Positions 1 to 9,434 of a DNA stretch of 64,000 nt are shown piece after piece. Below the pieces are notes generated by a model. The model was given only the letters and a program-made list of their open reading frames with translations. It was not told where the DNA came from and searched no databases. A program made the position numbers and the translations under genes. The DNA comes from Saccharomyces paradoxus (Eukaryota > Ascomycota > Saccharomycetes > Saccharomycetales > Saccharomycetaceae): NCBI RefSeq assembly GCF_002079055.1, contig NC_047490.1, positions 1,240,001 through 1,304,000 on the forward strand, in the 5' to 3' direction. Positions within the stretch are counted from its first letter, which is position 1; each line of letters begins with the position of its first letter.

Positions 1-431
1 CCCGCAGTATGCATGGCAATAGTTCTAGTATATTGTCCCAGAATAACCAGAAGACATCCAAGTATGGTACAGAGCTTGGTAGCTCGAGAATAGCTGAAAG
101 TTTTCAGGTTAGGAAAGAGAAGACTCTCTATAAGACACTCCAGAATGGCAAAGGAATGCGCTGCCATGTAACTTTTCCCATTGTTTAAAAGAAATGACTC
201 TGAATGTACCTTGAGAGGGTTATACTTAGCTGTAATATAATACTCCAGAAAATGGAATAAGGAGAGGGCAATAATGAAAAGATTAAAATTTTTGAATCTG
301 ATTTGTGGGAAAAGGCCTACAAATATACCCAGAAGAATCCCTAGTATGTATGAAGTCATGGTCACCTCGTGCAGCGGATTGCGTCTGATATCTGGATACT
401 CATGCTCGTCATCTGTGAGGTCTTGGTGCAT
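1..431 (-). CDS. STE14: Protein-S-isoprenylcysteine O-methyltransferase, N-terminal part (cut by window edge)
   Basis: This enzyme methylates the C-terminal farnesylated or geranylgeranylated cysteine of CaaX proteins such as a-factor and Ras, in the ER membrane. The reading frame starts at the ATG complementary to 429-431 (MHQDLTDDEHEYPDIRRN) and stays open to the left edge, giving about 143 of the 239 residues usual for the family. Hydrophobic membrane segments follow the acidic N terminus, and the visible part ends at TRTIAMHTAG. The catalytic C-terminal half lies outside the window. The next gene, DFM1, is on the same strand 275 bp upstream. The identification rests on close similarity to S. 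cerevisiae Ste14 as remembered and on synteny. Confidence 0.93.
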   Translation of the reverse strand, partial: MHQDLTDDEHEYPDIRRNPLHEVTMTSYILGILLGIFVGLFPQIRFKNFNLFIIALSLFHFLEYYITAKYNPLKVHSESFLLNNGKSYMAAHSFAILECLIESLLFPNLKTFSYSRATKLCTILGCLLVILGQYTRTIAMHTA

Positions 432-706
432 TGTGCTCAGAACTAGAGGCCACAATAAAAGAAGAGGATAAATAAAAGAGTTGCTACTTTGGAATCGAGC
501 ATGACCTTCCTTATATAATATAGCAATCCGAAAATTTTTCAATGCACTAGTATCATGTAAAGAATTGTTTTACCACAACGGCTTATTGGTATATTCGTCT
601 TGAGTGATGTTTCAGTATCAGATTGTTGCCATGCCAACCAAAATACGATGTCAAACTCTCTTAATGTATATAATGAATGGCAAAGTATATAGAAATAAGG
701 AAAGTA

Positions 707-1732
707 TTATTGTGAGTCGGATGCACTGTTTGTTTGTCCCACTCGTTGACCACGGCCTTGAAATTGGTTCAAATTGGATGAACCACTTCTTAATTGACTT
801 CCAGATGTCCTGCCTGAATCTGCGCCGCTGGTTCGAGACAGTGTTGCGGGGGCCGTACCCAATCTTTGGCCTCTTCCACTAAAAGTTCTTGTTTCACTTT
901 GCGCTGGTGGTACATTGACAAAATTGTTGCTTGGCGTTGTCGGTCCACTACGGGCACCCATTATGCGAGCATACAGACTGGTGAACCACCATGGAGTTGG
1001 GAATTTCCCATTGGGCAAGATTCCGTAGTTTGTATCAGCCTTTCTAGATATCATCCCCCATATTGGACCCAGAGTACGGGTATCTAAACATGCGTAAAGG
1101 TATCCTGTGGTAAAACCGATTAATGAGATTACGAAATCACCCTCATTAAAAACGAAAGAGATGAACAATTGAATCAAGGGGAAATACTTCCCCCAAACGG
1201 GGATTAAACCATAAAACATGATCTGTACGTTGGCGTTGTCTATCGACCAAGTGTATGTAATGCACGATATGAGCCCAGACGTGAGTACAACAGGGTAGTC
1301 GGATCCATAGAGGATTGTAGCTGCCGTAATAATAGTTAGTATACAAAAGCATAGGTAGTAGGCATAGTCTACTGTAACCATTGGTCCCCGTCTATTAGAC
1401 AAACCAGGGCCAAAATGCCCTCTTTCCAACTGTGAGGACCTGTCATAAATACTATAGAGTTCCATAAGCGCGGGCATGGCACGAGAGGAAAGAATGAGAC
1501 AAGAAGTGAGAAGTCTCCATACCTGAGCCTTCTTGAATGTCCAATTCCAGACATAAATGAAATTCCACGGACTCACTAGATTTAATCGGCCGACGATTGT
1601 CATTACGATCGCTAGAGTAAACAACGTTCTTGTTATTGGGGGGATGCTTAACCAGAATTCTTTTGGGCCCATCACATCATTATTACGGTCTCCGTTTCCA
1701 TGTAGTGTACGCACATTTCTTGGACCTGCCAT
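707..1732 (-). CDS. DFM1: Derlin-family ER membrane protein (ERAD)
   Basis: Dfm1 is a derlin, a rhomboid pseudoprotease of the ER membrane. It works with Cdc48 in extraction of membrane proteins and in sphingolipid homeostasis. I place the start at MAGPRNVRTLHG, giving 341 residues, the S. cerevisiae length; an in-frame ATG 21 codons upstream is less likely. Several hydrophobic segments span roughly residues 35-230, with the derlin-type WR pair in VWRLLTS. The hydrophilic tail carries two SHP boxes, FSGRGQRLG and FQGRGQRVG, which are the known Cdc48-binding motifs of this protein. No rhomboid Ser/His catalytic pair is evident, as expected. It shares a divergent promoter with RRP17. Confidence 0.95.
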   Translation of the reverse strand: MAGPRNVRTLHGNGDRNNDVMGPKEFWLSIPPITRTLFTLAIVMTIVGRLNLVSPWNFIYVWNWTFKKAQVWRLLTSCLILSSRAMPALMELYSIYDRSSQLERGHFGPGLSNRRGPMVTVDYAYYLCFCILTIITAATILYGSDYPVVLTSGLISCITYTWSIDNANVQIMFYGLIPVWGKYFPLIQLFISFVFNEGDFVISLIGFTTGYLYACLDTRTLGPIWGMISRKADTNYGILPNGKFPTPWWFTSLYARIMGARSGPTTPSNNFVNVPPAQSETRTFSGRGQRLGTAPATLSRTSGADSGRTSGSQLRSGSSNLNQFQGRGQRVGQTNSASDSQ

Positions 1733-2029
1733 TTTTACCTCGAGATAAGCTTTCGGTTTGATCTGGAAACACGGACTTCGCTGATAATCTCTCACGCTTT
1801 CTCTTATATTCTTTGGTTGACACTCTCGTCTTCTATTGAAGAGGACACGATTTCATGAGCGCGTACGGGTAAGCGAGGACTCATCATATTTGAAAAATTT
1901 CAAATGTGATGAGGATCGATCCTGCAAAGCAGTAGAGAATAGTAGAAAAAAAAAAGAGTTGTAAAGTTCAAGCTGCTCGGTGGTTGCTCGAGATCAAGAG
2001 AGGTGAATAAAAGTTCTTCGATTTTTGCT
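1733..2029. promoter_or_regulatory. Divergent DFM1/RRP17 promoter with Reb1, PAC and RRPE motifs
   Basis: A Reb1 core CGGGTAA lies at 1866-1872. PAC cores occur in both orientations, CTCATC at 1880-1885 and GATGAG at 1908-1913. Between them an RRPE-like TGAAAAATTTC lies at 1891-1901. PAC and RRPE together mark ribosome-biogenesis genes (Dot6/Tod6 and Stb3 targets), which fits RRP17, whose ATG is about 115 bp downstream. The motifs are read directly; the regulators are assigned from known consensus sequences. Confidence 0.8.
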
Positions 2030-2737
2030 ATGGCCGTTCACACCAATAGACAGATACTTACAAGAGGTAAAAACTATGCTACAAAGCAATCGAAGAAATT
2101 CGGTACCGATGAGGTAACGTTTGACAAGGATTCCCGTTTGGATTATTTGACTGGATTTCATAAGAGAAAGCTTCAAAGACAAAAGAAGGCTCAAGAGTTT
2201 ATTAAGGAGCAGGAAAGGCTTAGGAGAATTGAAGAAAGACAGAAGGTTCGCCAGGAACGGAAAGAGGTGATGGAAGAACAGTTAAAGACGTTTAAAGAGA
2301 GTTTGAACTTGGAAGCTGAGATAGAGGATGCGAAAAATGATAAGACAGACGGCTTCCAGGTAGAATCTGATGAATCCTGGCACGGGTTTGATTCCGATAA
2401 GGAGAACGGTGATAACAACAGTAATGAGCGTAGCGTGAAGCCTATTTTGAAGAAAGGAGCCATCACAGAAATATATGACGACTCAACTACTGTTGAATTG
2501 GAAACATTGGAGCCCAATGATAATTTCGAATATTTAGCCCATCTGAATAATGTCAAATTAGAAAAGGCAGAAAAAGTACTTAACCAAAGCATAAATAGAG
2601 CCACCAAATACGCTAAGTTTTTGGGCGTGGATGAGAAGCAAAAAAAGAAGCAAAAGGTAAAGAAGTTTAGATATTTGACCAAAAATGAGCGAAGAATAAA
2701 CCAAAGGAAGGCAAACGATAATAAGCGTAGGAGATGA
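2030..2737 (+). CDS. RRP17: Ribosomal RNA processing protein, Nop25/Rrp17 family
   Basis: Rrp17 is a nucleolar 5'-3' exonuclease needed for maturation of 5.8S and 25S rRNA in pre-60S particles. I choose the start at 2030 (MAVHTNRQILTRGK), which gives the 235 residues of the S. cerevisiae protein; an in-frame ATG nine codons upstream is possible. The conserved Nop25 region (FGTDEVTFDKDSRLDYLTGFHKRK) is followed by a long charged, probably coiled-coil helix, an acidic middle and a very basic tail ending KANDNKRRR. The dubious YDR413C reading frame lies antisense inside it and is not counted. The upstream PAC/RRPE motifs support a ribosome-biogenesis role. Confidence 0.94.
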   Translation: MAVHTNRQILTRGKNYATKQSKKFGTDEVTFDKDSRLDYLTGFHKRKLQRQKKAQEFIKEQERLRRIEERQKVRQERKEVMEEQLKTFKESLNLEAEIEDAKNDKTDGFQVESDESWHGFDSDKENGDNNSNERSVKPILKKGAITEIYDDSTTVELETLEPNDNFEYLAHLNNVKLEKAEKVLNQSINRATKYAKFLGVDEKQKKKQKVKKFRYLTKNERRINQRKANDNKRRR

Positions 2738-2928
2738 TGCAGTCATATCACCATAGGGTACAATCTGTGGTTTCTTGATGCTCGGACAGTGTTTGATTTT
2801 TGAAAAGTATGTAATGTACATATGTACTTTTGTTTACTATATGTAATATATCGCATAGACCATTCCACGGAGCAAATGGAATGAATACTACACAGCTTGT
2901 ATAATTTCTATAATAATTCTCCAACACA

Positions 2929-4017
2929 TCATTTGCTTGTGAACTTGACGTAATACTCTGCGTCCAATTTGAAAATGACCCATATGCCTCTTCTAATTAC
3001 TTCGAAATACTGTATTTCGCCTTGGAAAAAAATGTAGTCGCTATCAGCGGCTGCTAACTTCAAATTTTGGAATATATATACCCATAGCCACCAAAATCTC
3101 AGTAAGAAGTCAATAACAATTGCGGAATGGTACATTTTTTTCTTTAATGTGACTGCGCTTTTGGATCTCGATCTTAAAGAAGTTAACGAGTCCAATGACC
3201 AGTCCATTCTTATATCCCAAAACAAGGTATAGGAAGAATTGAATAGCATGAACCATCTTTGAATATGATATAGCCTTTCTTTATTGATGGATCCCTCATA
3301 CACTCTTGATTTCCAGGTGCAAAAAAGGATAGGAAGGTTACAGCTGTATTTCAATGCATTGCATAGTAAAGTTGTATCGTGCAGTAAACGGTATTCTCTC
3401 AGACACTGTAGTAGTCTTACTAGCACAGGAAACAGTGCTACAAATAAGTCAAAATGTGTGAAGGGCTCCCTAAAAATCAGTGAGCTAAACAATGTAAAGT
3501 CTATTAGAGGTTTCGCAAATGATGTCAACGTGTCAGAGATTAGAATGTAGGTATTCCTTAGGGTACGAGGTGAAGGTTCTATAAACAGACATCTCCTGGC
3601 GCAATACTTTATCATATGGCATTCTTTCAACAGGAACCAGAATATGATGACACATTGAATAAATGGTAGAAAATAAACGATGAAAACTATATTTTTGAGT
3701 GGACCTTCTGTTACATTCTTGAACTCAAAAAGAAACACTGTAACAAAGTGGAACGGCATAATGATCCTTGTTATTTTTAAAGCAAAATTTCTAGCTGTTC
3801 TATGTAATTGCTGTAGAGTATAGCCTGGACGTATATCGTGCGGTACCCTGGTGAGTATGACTTGGGATATGTCCAAATTATTATGCAAGAAAAATCTTAA
3901 TATCCATGTCCAGATCCAAATTGCAAGTATTATGAGTACGATAAATCGCTGGGGAGCGGGAACATTTAGTATGGTTGAAAGATAAGGTCCTTCAGGATTA
4001 ACTTCGCTGTTCTCCAT
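2929..4017 (-). CDS. ERD1: Golgi membrane protein with EXS-type domain
   Basis: Erd1 is needed for retention of lumenal ER proteins and for Golgi glycosylation. Later work in S. cerevisiae links it to phosphate recycling out of the Golgi lumen. The 362 residues equal the S. cerevisiae length. Hydrophobic helices are visible near residues 25-45, 90-110 and 118-140 and in the C-terminal half. The EXS-domain region includes HIQRWFMLFNSSYTLFWDIRMDWSLD, a stretch shared with the Xpr1/Syg1 family. The 3' end faces RRP17, 191 bp away. The start at MENSEVNPEGPYL is the first ATG and fits the family length. Confidence 0.94.
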   Translation of the reverse strand: MENSEVNPEGPYLSTILNVPAPQRFIVLIILAIWIWTWILRFFLHNNLDISQVILTRVPHDIRPGYTLQQLHRTARNFALKITRIIMPFHFVTVFLFEFKNVTEGPLKNIVFIVYFLPFIQCVIIFWFLLKECHMIKYCARRCLFIEPSPRTLRNTYILISDTLTSFAKPLIDFTLFSSLIFREPFTHFDLFVALFPVLVRLLQCLREYRLLHDTTLLCNALKYSCNLPILFCTWKSRVYEGSINKERLYHIQRWFMLFNSSYTLFWDIRMDWSLDSLTSLRSRSKSAVTLKKKMYHSAIVIDFLLRFWWLWVYIFQNLKLAAADSDYIFFQGEIQYFEVIRRGIWVIFKLDAEYYVKFTSK

Positions 4018-4348
4018 ATTTTGCGACCCAACTTATTGCAGAATTGACAATTCTTTATAATAATAATAATATATGATAATTCTATAACGATTTATATGGT
4101 AACCAGCTCACGTTAATTTTTTGCCATTAATAGTGCGAATAAACCAGAAGCGGTTAGCGCTGGCTTGTATTTTGCTGCTAATTCTATTCCTTTCAATGAT
4201 TATGTTATTTTCAGATGACGAACTACGCCAAAAAAAAATCGGAAAATGGATATTAACGCGATATCCGTTCATGTATATTATGGAATGACACCAATAGACT
4301 AAGGGTATGATCGGTTATATGTTAAAACTACATTTATATTGCTGAATT
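4018..4348. other. Intergenic region ERD1-YDR415C
   Basis: These 331 bp hold the ERD1 promoter and the 3' region of the next gene. I see AT-rich DNA, a short TAA run near 4062 and a nine-A run near 4230. I recognise no gene, RNA or mobile-element remnant here. Confidence 0.5.
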
Positions 4349-5473
4349 TTACCAAGCAGACCATGAACCGAGCTCAACGATTACCCCCAATACAATTTTT
4401 GTATGCTCCGCCATATGAACAAGACTTAACCTATCCAAAGTATCCATGGTGCTGTGAATATATTTGTTCGTCTTCTTGAACTCGCTTTCAATTACAAACG
4501 ACCCTGGAAATCCGTTTCTGGTAGCACTTCCATGATCACTACAGGCATACCCACATTTTGTATCCCTGTAAGGAATGGATAGATACGAGTCAACAATTAG
4601 TTTTATAAAATCAGTTAATGCGGGAGTCGTGTAGTCGGTCACAATACCCACATGTTCATCTTCCGGTTCAGGTACATATCCTGTCATGTCTTGCTGGAGC
4701 ATCGCTCTGACTTGTTTTTCCTGTTTGGCATACTCTGTAAAAACATCAAGAGAACCCAACAACCCCCCCTCTTCGGCGGAATAGAAGTGAAATTCTACTG
4801 TATTATTAGGTCTGAATTCTCTTTTCAAAAAATATTCAGTGTATAATCTTAGAGCCTCTATATTAGTCACCGTGCCCGATCCATTGTCGTCTGCACCTGG
4901 AGCTGCCATGATAGATGGTAGCAACAAATTGATGGAATCTTGATGAGAACCAATTACTATAATATCCTCTGGTGTAGTAGATCCCGCGATCCGGACTATA
5001 ATGGAATATTGTTTCCATTCTTTATGATCAAAATGTTCAATAGTCAAGGTATCCTGCGGAATATCTTTCGTAATGTTGGCGATAGTTGCAGCTAACCACT
5101 CAGCAGACTCAAATCCATGGTCGGACTTGTAGTAGCGAGTATAAAAACTTGTAAACTTTGCCAGGTTCTTGTGCATAGACTCCTCGTCTATGTTCTCAAT
5201 CAAACCATCCACGATTTCTTTGTTGGATATCTCAGCCGGATAATTATACACTGGCACTACTGGCTCTTCCTCTTTGTTAAAAAAAGGTAAGGAAGAAGTG
5301 TGTCTGGTCACATCAAAGAATTTGACACCTCTTCTTAGCAGGTTCAGCTTTTCTGATTCGGGAACTTTAATTACTTCATTCTCTCCTACTTGTAAAACCC
5401 TTAAAGGTTCATATGGATATGACCAAGCGATGGTTGCTGCATTAAGCCAAACTAAAAGCGATTGTAGCCTCAT
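4349..5473 (-). CDS. YDR415C: Putative secreted or vacuolar M28-family aminopeptidase
   Basis: This is a zinc peptidase of the M28 type, uncharacterised in S. cerevisiae, where the homologue has the same 374-residue length. An N-terminal signal sequence is visible (MRLQSLLVWLNAATIAWS). Candidate metal and catalytic residues fall in the expected order: H177 and D179 in GSHQDS, D195/D196 in APGADDNGSG, E234/E235 in YSAEEGG, D262 in QQDMTG and H340 in YIHSTMD. C307 and C311 can form the disulfide known from leucine aminopeptidases of this group. The architecture predicts removal of N-terminal residues in the secretory pathway; the substrate is unknown. It is divergent from SYF1, 260 bp away. Confidence 0.9.
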   Translation of the reverse strand: MRLQSLLVWLNAATIAWSYPYEPLRVLQVGENEVIKVPESEKLNLLRRGVKFFDVTRHTSSLPFFNKEEEPVVPVYNYPAEISNKEIVDGLIENIDEESMHKNLAKFTSFYTRYYKSDHGFESAEWLAATIANITKDIPQDTLTIEHFDHKEWKQYSIIVRIAGSTTPEDIIVIGSHQDSINLLLPSIMAAPGADDNGSGTVTNIEALRLYTEYFLKREFRPNNTVEFHFYSAEEGGLLGSLDVFTEYAKQEKQVRAMLQQDMTGYVPEPEDEHVGIVTDYTTPALTDFIKLIVDSYLSIPYRDTKCGYACSDHGSATRNGFPGSFVIESEFKKTNKYIHSTMDTLDRLSLVHMAEHTKIVLGVIVELGSWSAW

Positions 5474-5733
5474 TTTGTGCTAATCCACGATTTACTGTTC
5501 TCACTCAATTTCCTGGATGATGGTTTAGAATCACTTTTTCTTCGAACTTGTTAATTATTGAATATTAAGTCTCAGTTTACTATAGCGGTCCGAAAATATG
5601 AAATAATTTAGCAAAGGCGCTGACAAGCTTTTCAGTTGAGATGATAGGGAAGGAAACAGATAAAAAAAGTCAGTATAGGCCTCCACATTGAACCCAAGCT
5701 TATACCTCAGCACATAAAAGGTACTGTACCCAT

Positions 5734-8319
5734 ATGTCCCATATTGATATACGTGCAATGAAGGGAGTAATGACAAACGTCGATGAGATTATAAGGAATG
5801 ATGAAGATGTGGCTTTTGAGTACGAAATACAAAAGACACCGCAGAATATCCTAACATGGAAAAGATATCTCGAATATTGGAAAGAGGAGGGAAGGACTGA
5901 CCAACAGATTAGGTGGTTGTATGAAAGATTTTGTTCGCAATTTGTAACAGATACAAGTATATGGGAAGATTACATACAGTGGGAATCAACAAGGGAAGTA
6001 GTCGAAACTTCACGTATTTTCTGGCTTTTTCAAAGGTGCCTCAAGAGCTGTGTAGAAGATTGTGATAGGATATGTTCGTCCTATTTAGAATTGGCCATTG
6101 AACAACATGACTTGTCGATGATAAGGCATGCTTTAGATTTATCTTTGACAAGAGTAGAGAGAGAAATGCATCCGAAAATTTGGGATCCTGTCTTAAAATT
6201 TATGGAAAAGAAAGTTTTACCTTTAACGCAATTGGATTCAACTCAAGAAGATGAAGAAGAAAGTACTGATGAAGCTGAATTGATAAATATACTTTTAGTA
6301 AAGGGCCTCGCGAAGATAGGCCTCATTAACGAGGAACTCAGTAGAAGCGAAAGCAGAGGTGACATTTGGTCGTCACAGCTTTTAGAAAGATACCTAAAAG
6401 TGGCCCCTCAGCAAAAACAAAATGAACTGCTCGCAACTCTTGCGAAAACTAGAGACAATGTTACCATCATGTCAGTCTACCAAAGATATATGTCACAAGA
6501 CGGAAGCAGTGAAAGGTATCTGCCTAGTTCAAAACTAACATTTGAATTAAATCTCAATTATTTGATTAGCCTGGACAAACTAGGTCTAGACGATCAATAT
6601 GAGGAATTCATGAGTCAAATGAATGGCATATATGCCGATAACTGGGTCTACTTAACCCTATCACTTGCCAAATATTATATCTCTCGCGGAAGGCTCGATA
6701 GTTGCGGTGATTTGCTGAAGAAAAGCTTGCAGCAAACACTTAGTTACAGTGATTTTGATCGTATTTATAATTTCTATTTGCTCTTTGAGCAACAGTGCTC
6801 TCAGTTTATTCTAGAAGAACTAAAAGAAAATAACAGCAAATCCTTTAAGCAAGAACATTGGGCTGAAAAACTACAAGGCCATATGGCGACATTTGAATCC
6901 TTAATTAACTTACATGATATCTATTTGAATGATGTCTCACTAAGGCAAGACCCCAACTTGGTGGAAACGTGGATGAAGAGGGTGTCTCTACAGAAAACAT
7001 CTGCGGAAAAGTGTAACATATATTCAGAAGCTATACTGAAAATTGATCCCCGAAAAGTTAGTACGCCTGGCTCTTTCGGTAAACTCTGGTGTGCATATGG
7101 AGATGTGTATTGGAGAGCAAATGCAACTAGCACAGCGAGGGAGTTATGGACACAGTCTTTGAAGGTACCGTATCCTTATATAGAAGATTTGGAAGAGATT
7201 TACCTAAACTGGGCCGACAGAGAATTAGATGAAGAAGGGATCGAAAGAGCAGTTTCCGTCCTTGAAGATGCATTACATATACCGAAAAATACAGGTATTT
7301 TGCTTGAGAAATACAATAACGGGCATAGGAAAGTGCCTGCTCAAACCATCCTATTTAACTCACTACGTATTTGGTCCAAATACATTGATTTTCTGGAGGC
7401 CTACTGCCCAAATGATGCAAACTCCTCTAATAGAATATTCAATAAAACGAAAATGGCATACAATAGTGTTATTGATTTGAAGTTGATTACTCCAGCGATG
7501 GCAGAAAATTTTGCGTTGCTCTTACAGAATCATCACGAAGTCGTAGAAAGTTTCCAGGTGTATGAGAAAACGATCCCTCTGTTCCCCCCAGAAATTCAAT
7601 ACGAATTATGGATTGAGTATTTAGAAGTAGCGACATCGCACCGGTTGTCATCATTGAGTCCCGAACACATTAGATTCTTGTTTGAGAAAGCCCTTGGGAA
7701 CCTATGTTCAAATGGCATAGACTGTAAGACGATTTTTATTGCTTATAGCGTATTTGAGCAAAGGATAAGTGGTCTGGTTAGGAGGTGCATTGAGATCTTA
7801 CATAAAGGTGCTATACAAGATGCTGTTAGTGTGAGCACGCACCTCGAAAGCAGATTGCAACTGTGGAGAATGTGTATTTCCAAGGCCGAATCCACTCTGG
7901 GTCCATCAGTAGCCAGGGAACTATACCAAGAGTGTATCCAAATGTTGCCAAATCCTAAAGCTGTTGAGTTTGTGATTAAATTTTCAAATTTCGAAAGCTC
8001 TATAGGAGAAACTATTCGAGCACGTGAAATCCTTGCCTATGGTGCGAAGCTTCTTCCTCCATCCAGAAATGCTGAATTATGGGATAGCTTTGAAAATTTC
8101 GAGTTAAAACACGGCGATAAGGAAACCTACAAAGACATGTTAAAGATGAAGAAGCTATTGGATTCCGACATGGTAATTGATTCCGAGGGCGTTAGCCAGG
8201 AGGAAGGAAACATTAACTTCGTGGCAGCAGCAGCCTCGCATGCTCCCCACTCGCACGCTGTTATCCAACCAACCTCTTCGCGTTCAATCAATCCAGATGA
8301 AATAGAACTAGATATATGA
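5734..8319 (+). CDS. SYF1: Spliceosome NineTeen-complex scaffold, HAT/TPR repeats
   Basis: Syf1 is a component of the Prp19-associated (NTC) complex that stabilises the activated spliceosome. The 861-residue product is close to the S. cerevisiae length of 859. It consists almost wholly of HAT-type helical repeats, with recurring W-xx-Y/F patterns such as WEDYIQWES, LWIEYLEVA, SLRIWSKYIDFLEAY and LWRMCISKAES. A short acidic insert lies near residues 168-184 and the tail is low complexity. The first ATG is used; a second in-frame ATG at codon 9 cannot be excluded. Neighbour order matches YDR416W. Confidence 0.95.
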   Translation: MSHIDIRAMKGVMTNVDEIIRNDEDVAFEYEIQKTPQNILTWKRYLEYWKEEGRTDQQIRWLYERFCSQFVTDTSIWEDYIQWESTREVVETSRIFWLFQRCLKSCVEDCDRICSSYLELAIEQHDLSMIRHALDLSLTRVEREMHPKIWDPVLKFMEKKVLPLTQLDSTQEDEEESTDEAELINILLVKGLAKIGLINEELSRSESRGDIWSSQLLERYLKVAPQQKQNELLATLAKTRDNVTIMSVYQRYMSQDGSSERYLPSSKLTFELNLNYLISLDKLGLDDQYEEFMSQMNGIYADNWVYLTLSLAKYYISRGRLDSCGDLLKKSLQQTLSYSDFDRIYNFYLLFEQQCSQFILEELKENNSKSFKQEHWAEKLQGHMATFESLINLHDIYLNDVSLRQDPNLVETWMKRVSLQKTSAEKCNIYSEAILKIDPRKVSTPGSFGKLWCAYGDVYWRANATSTARELWTQSLKVPYPYIEDLEEIYLNWADRELDEEGIERAVSVLEDALHIPKNTGILLEKYNNGHRKVPAQTILFNSLRIWSKYIDFLEAYCPNDANSSNRIFNKTKMAYNSVIDLKLITPAMAENFALLLQNHHEVVESFQVYEKTIPLFPPEIQYELWIEYLEVATSHRLSSLSPEHIRFLFEKALGNLCSNGIDCKTIFIAYSVFEQRISGLVRRCIEILHKGAIQDAVSVSTHLESRLQLWRMCISKAESTLGPSVARELYQECIQMLPNPKAVEFVIKFSNFESSIGETIRAREILAYGAKLLPPSRNAELWDSFENFELKHGDKETYKDMLKMKKLLDSDMVIDSEGVSQEEGNINFVAAAASHAPHSHAVIQPTSSRSINPDEIELDI

Positions 8320-8936
8320 TATAAACTATGTAAAATCATACATCATCTTTGGAAAAATAGAGCCCTTTCCTACTACAACCATCCACGATTACTGATCAGC
8401 CAACAATTTTTCCTTTTTCCATCCGTACATACTCGGTGTTTGGGTTGTGAAACTTTGCTCCAATAATGTACCTGCTTTGAGGTTTAAGTATGCAAAATAT
8501 ATATATATATGTATATATATCATGTAATAGGGCTTCACAGACTATGAAGCATGATCCAATAATCCTATTGGAGAGCGACGCTAATGTAAACAAGGATACG
8601 TTTAGGTGTCTTTGTACCAATACGATATTATTACTTCGCTTTGCCTGTGAGTAGCCCGCACTTCCTTCTGCTCGCTCTTTTCCTCTCCGAAGGTTTCCGC
8701 CTAAACCGCCTGGCTCTAGGCGGAGGAGATGGTAATGCTTCCCCCACAAGGAAATGCTTGCCGCCGCACCAGGGCAGGTGCCGAACCACGCTTCTGCTAA
8801 TCTTCCTCAATGTCGTATTTTTTTGGCGGTACACTACTAGTGAATGAAAATGGAACAAAAGACACTATCAAGAACTTACTTACTTCTCGTTAAAGCAACC
8901 CCAAGTGCCCAATAGAAGGATAAATCAATAGTCAAT
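8320..8936. promoter_or_regulatory. RPL12B upstream region with GC-rich inverted repeat
   Basis: This 617-bp gap contains an AT dinucleotide stretch near 8499-8520. A GACGC element followed closely by GTAAACA lies near 8577-8592; both resemble forkhead-type (Fhl1/Fkh) motifs. A locally GC-rich patch at about 8690-8800 contains the inverted pair CCGCCTA ... TAGGCGG at about 8698-8724. I found no canonical Rap1 site by eye. Short reading frames on both strands here look accidental. Confidence 0.45.
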
Positions 8937-9434
8937 ATGCCTCCAAAGTTTGATCCAAATGAAGTTAAGTACTTGTACTTGAGAGCTGTCGGTGGTGAAG
9001 TCGGTGCTTCCGCTGCCTTGGCTCCAAAGATCGGTCCATTGGGTTTGTCCCCAAAGAAGGTTGGTGAAGATATCGCTAAGGCGACCAAGGAATTCAAAGG
9101 TATCAAAGTTACCGTCCAATTAAAAATTCAAAACAGACAAGCTGCTGCTTCTGTTGTTCCATCTGCTTCCTCTTTGGTCATTACTGCCTTGAAGGAACCA
9201 CCAAGAGACAGAAAGAAGGATAAGAATGTCAAGCATAGTGGTAACATCCAATTGGATGAAATCATTGAAATTGCTAGACAAATGAGAGACAAATCCTTCG
9301 GTAGAACTTTGGCTTCCGTCACTAAGGAAATTTTGGGTACTGCTCAATCCGTAGGTTGTCGTGTTGATTTCAAGAACCCTCATGACATCATTGAAGGTAT
9401 TAACGCTGGTGAAATTGAAATTCCAGAAAACTAA
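8937..9434 (+). CDS. RPL12B: Large-subunit ribosomal protein L12 (uL11)
   Basis: uL11 sits at the base of the P-stalk and binds the GTPase-associated centre of 25S rRNA. The protein has 165 residues with no intron, as in S. cerevisiae, and begins [20 protein letters not shown]. The N-terminal domain holds [22 protein letters not shown], with the proline-rich methylated segment typical of uL11. The C-terminal rRNA-binding domain ends in EIEIPEN. Codon use is strongly biased (GGT, AAG, TTG, GCT), as in highly expressed yeast genes and unlike its neighbours. Paralogue RPL12A is elsewhere; synteny with SYF1 and RAD30 indicates the B copy. Confidence 0.98.
   Translation: MPPKFDPNEVKYLYLRAVGGEVGASAALAPKIGPLGLSPKKVGEDIAKATKEFKGIKVTVQLKIQNRQAAASVVPSASSLVITALKEPPRDRKKDKNVKHSGNIQLDEIIEIARQMRDKSFGRTLASVTKEILGTAQSVGCRVDFKNPHDIIEGINAGEIEIPEN

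Noticed and set aside
2191-2682. 163-codon antisense frame within RRP17
   Set aside because: It lies wholly antisense to a conserved gene; it corresponds to the dubious S. cerevisiae YDR413C.
8396-8858. Antisense frames upstream of RPL12B
   Set aside because: They lie in promoter DNA with a microsatellite; they match the region of the dubious YDR417C and have no homology signal.
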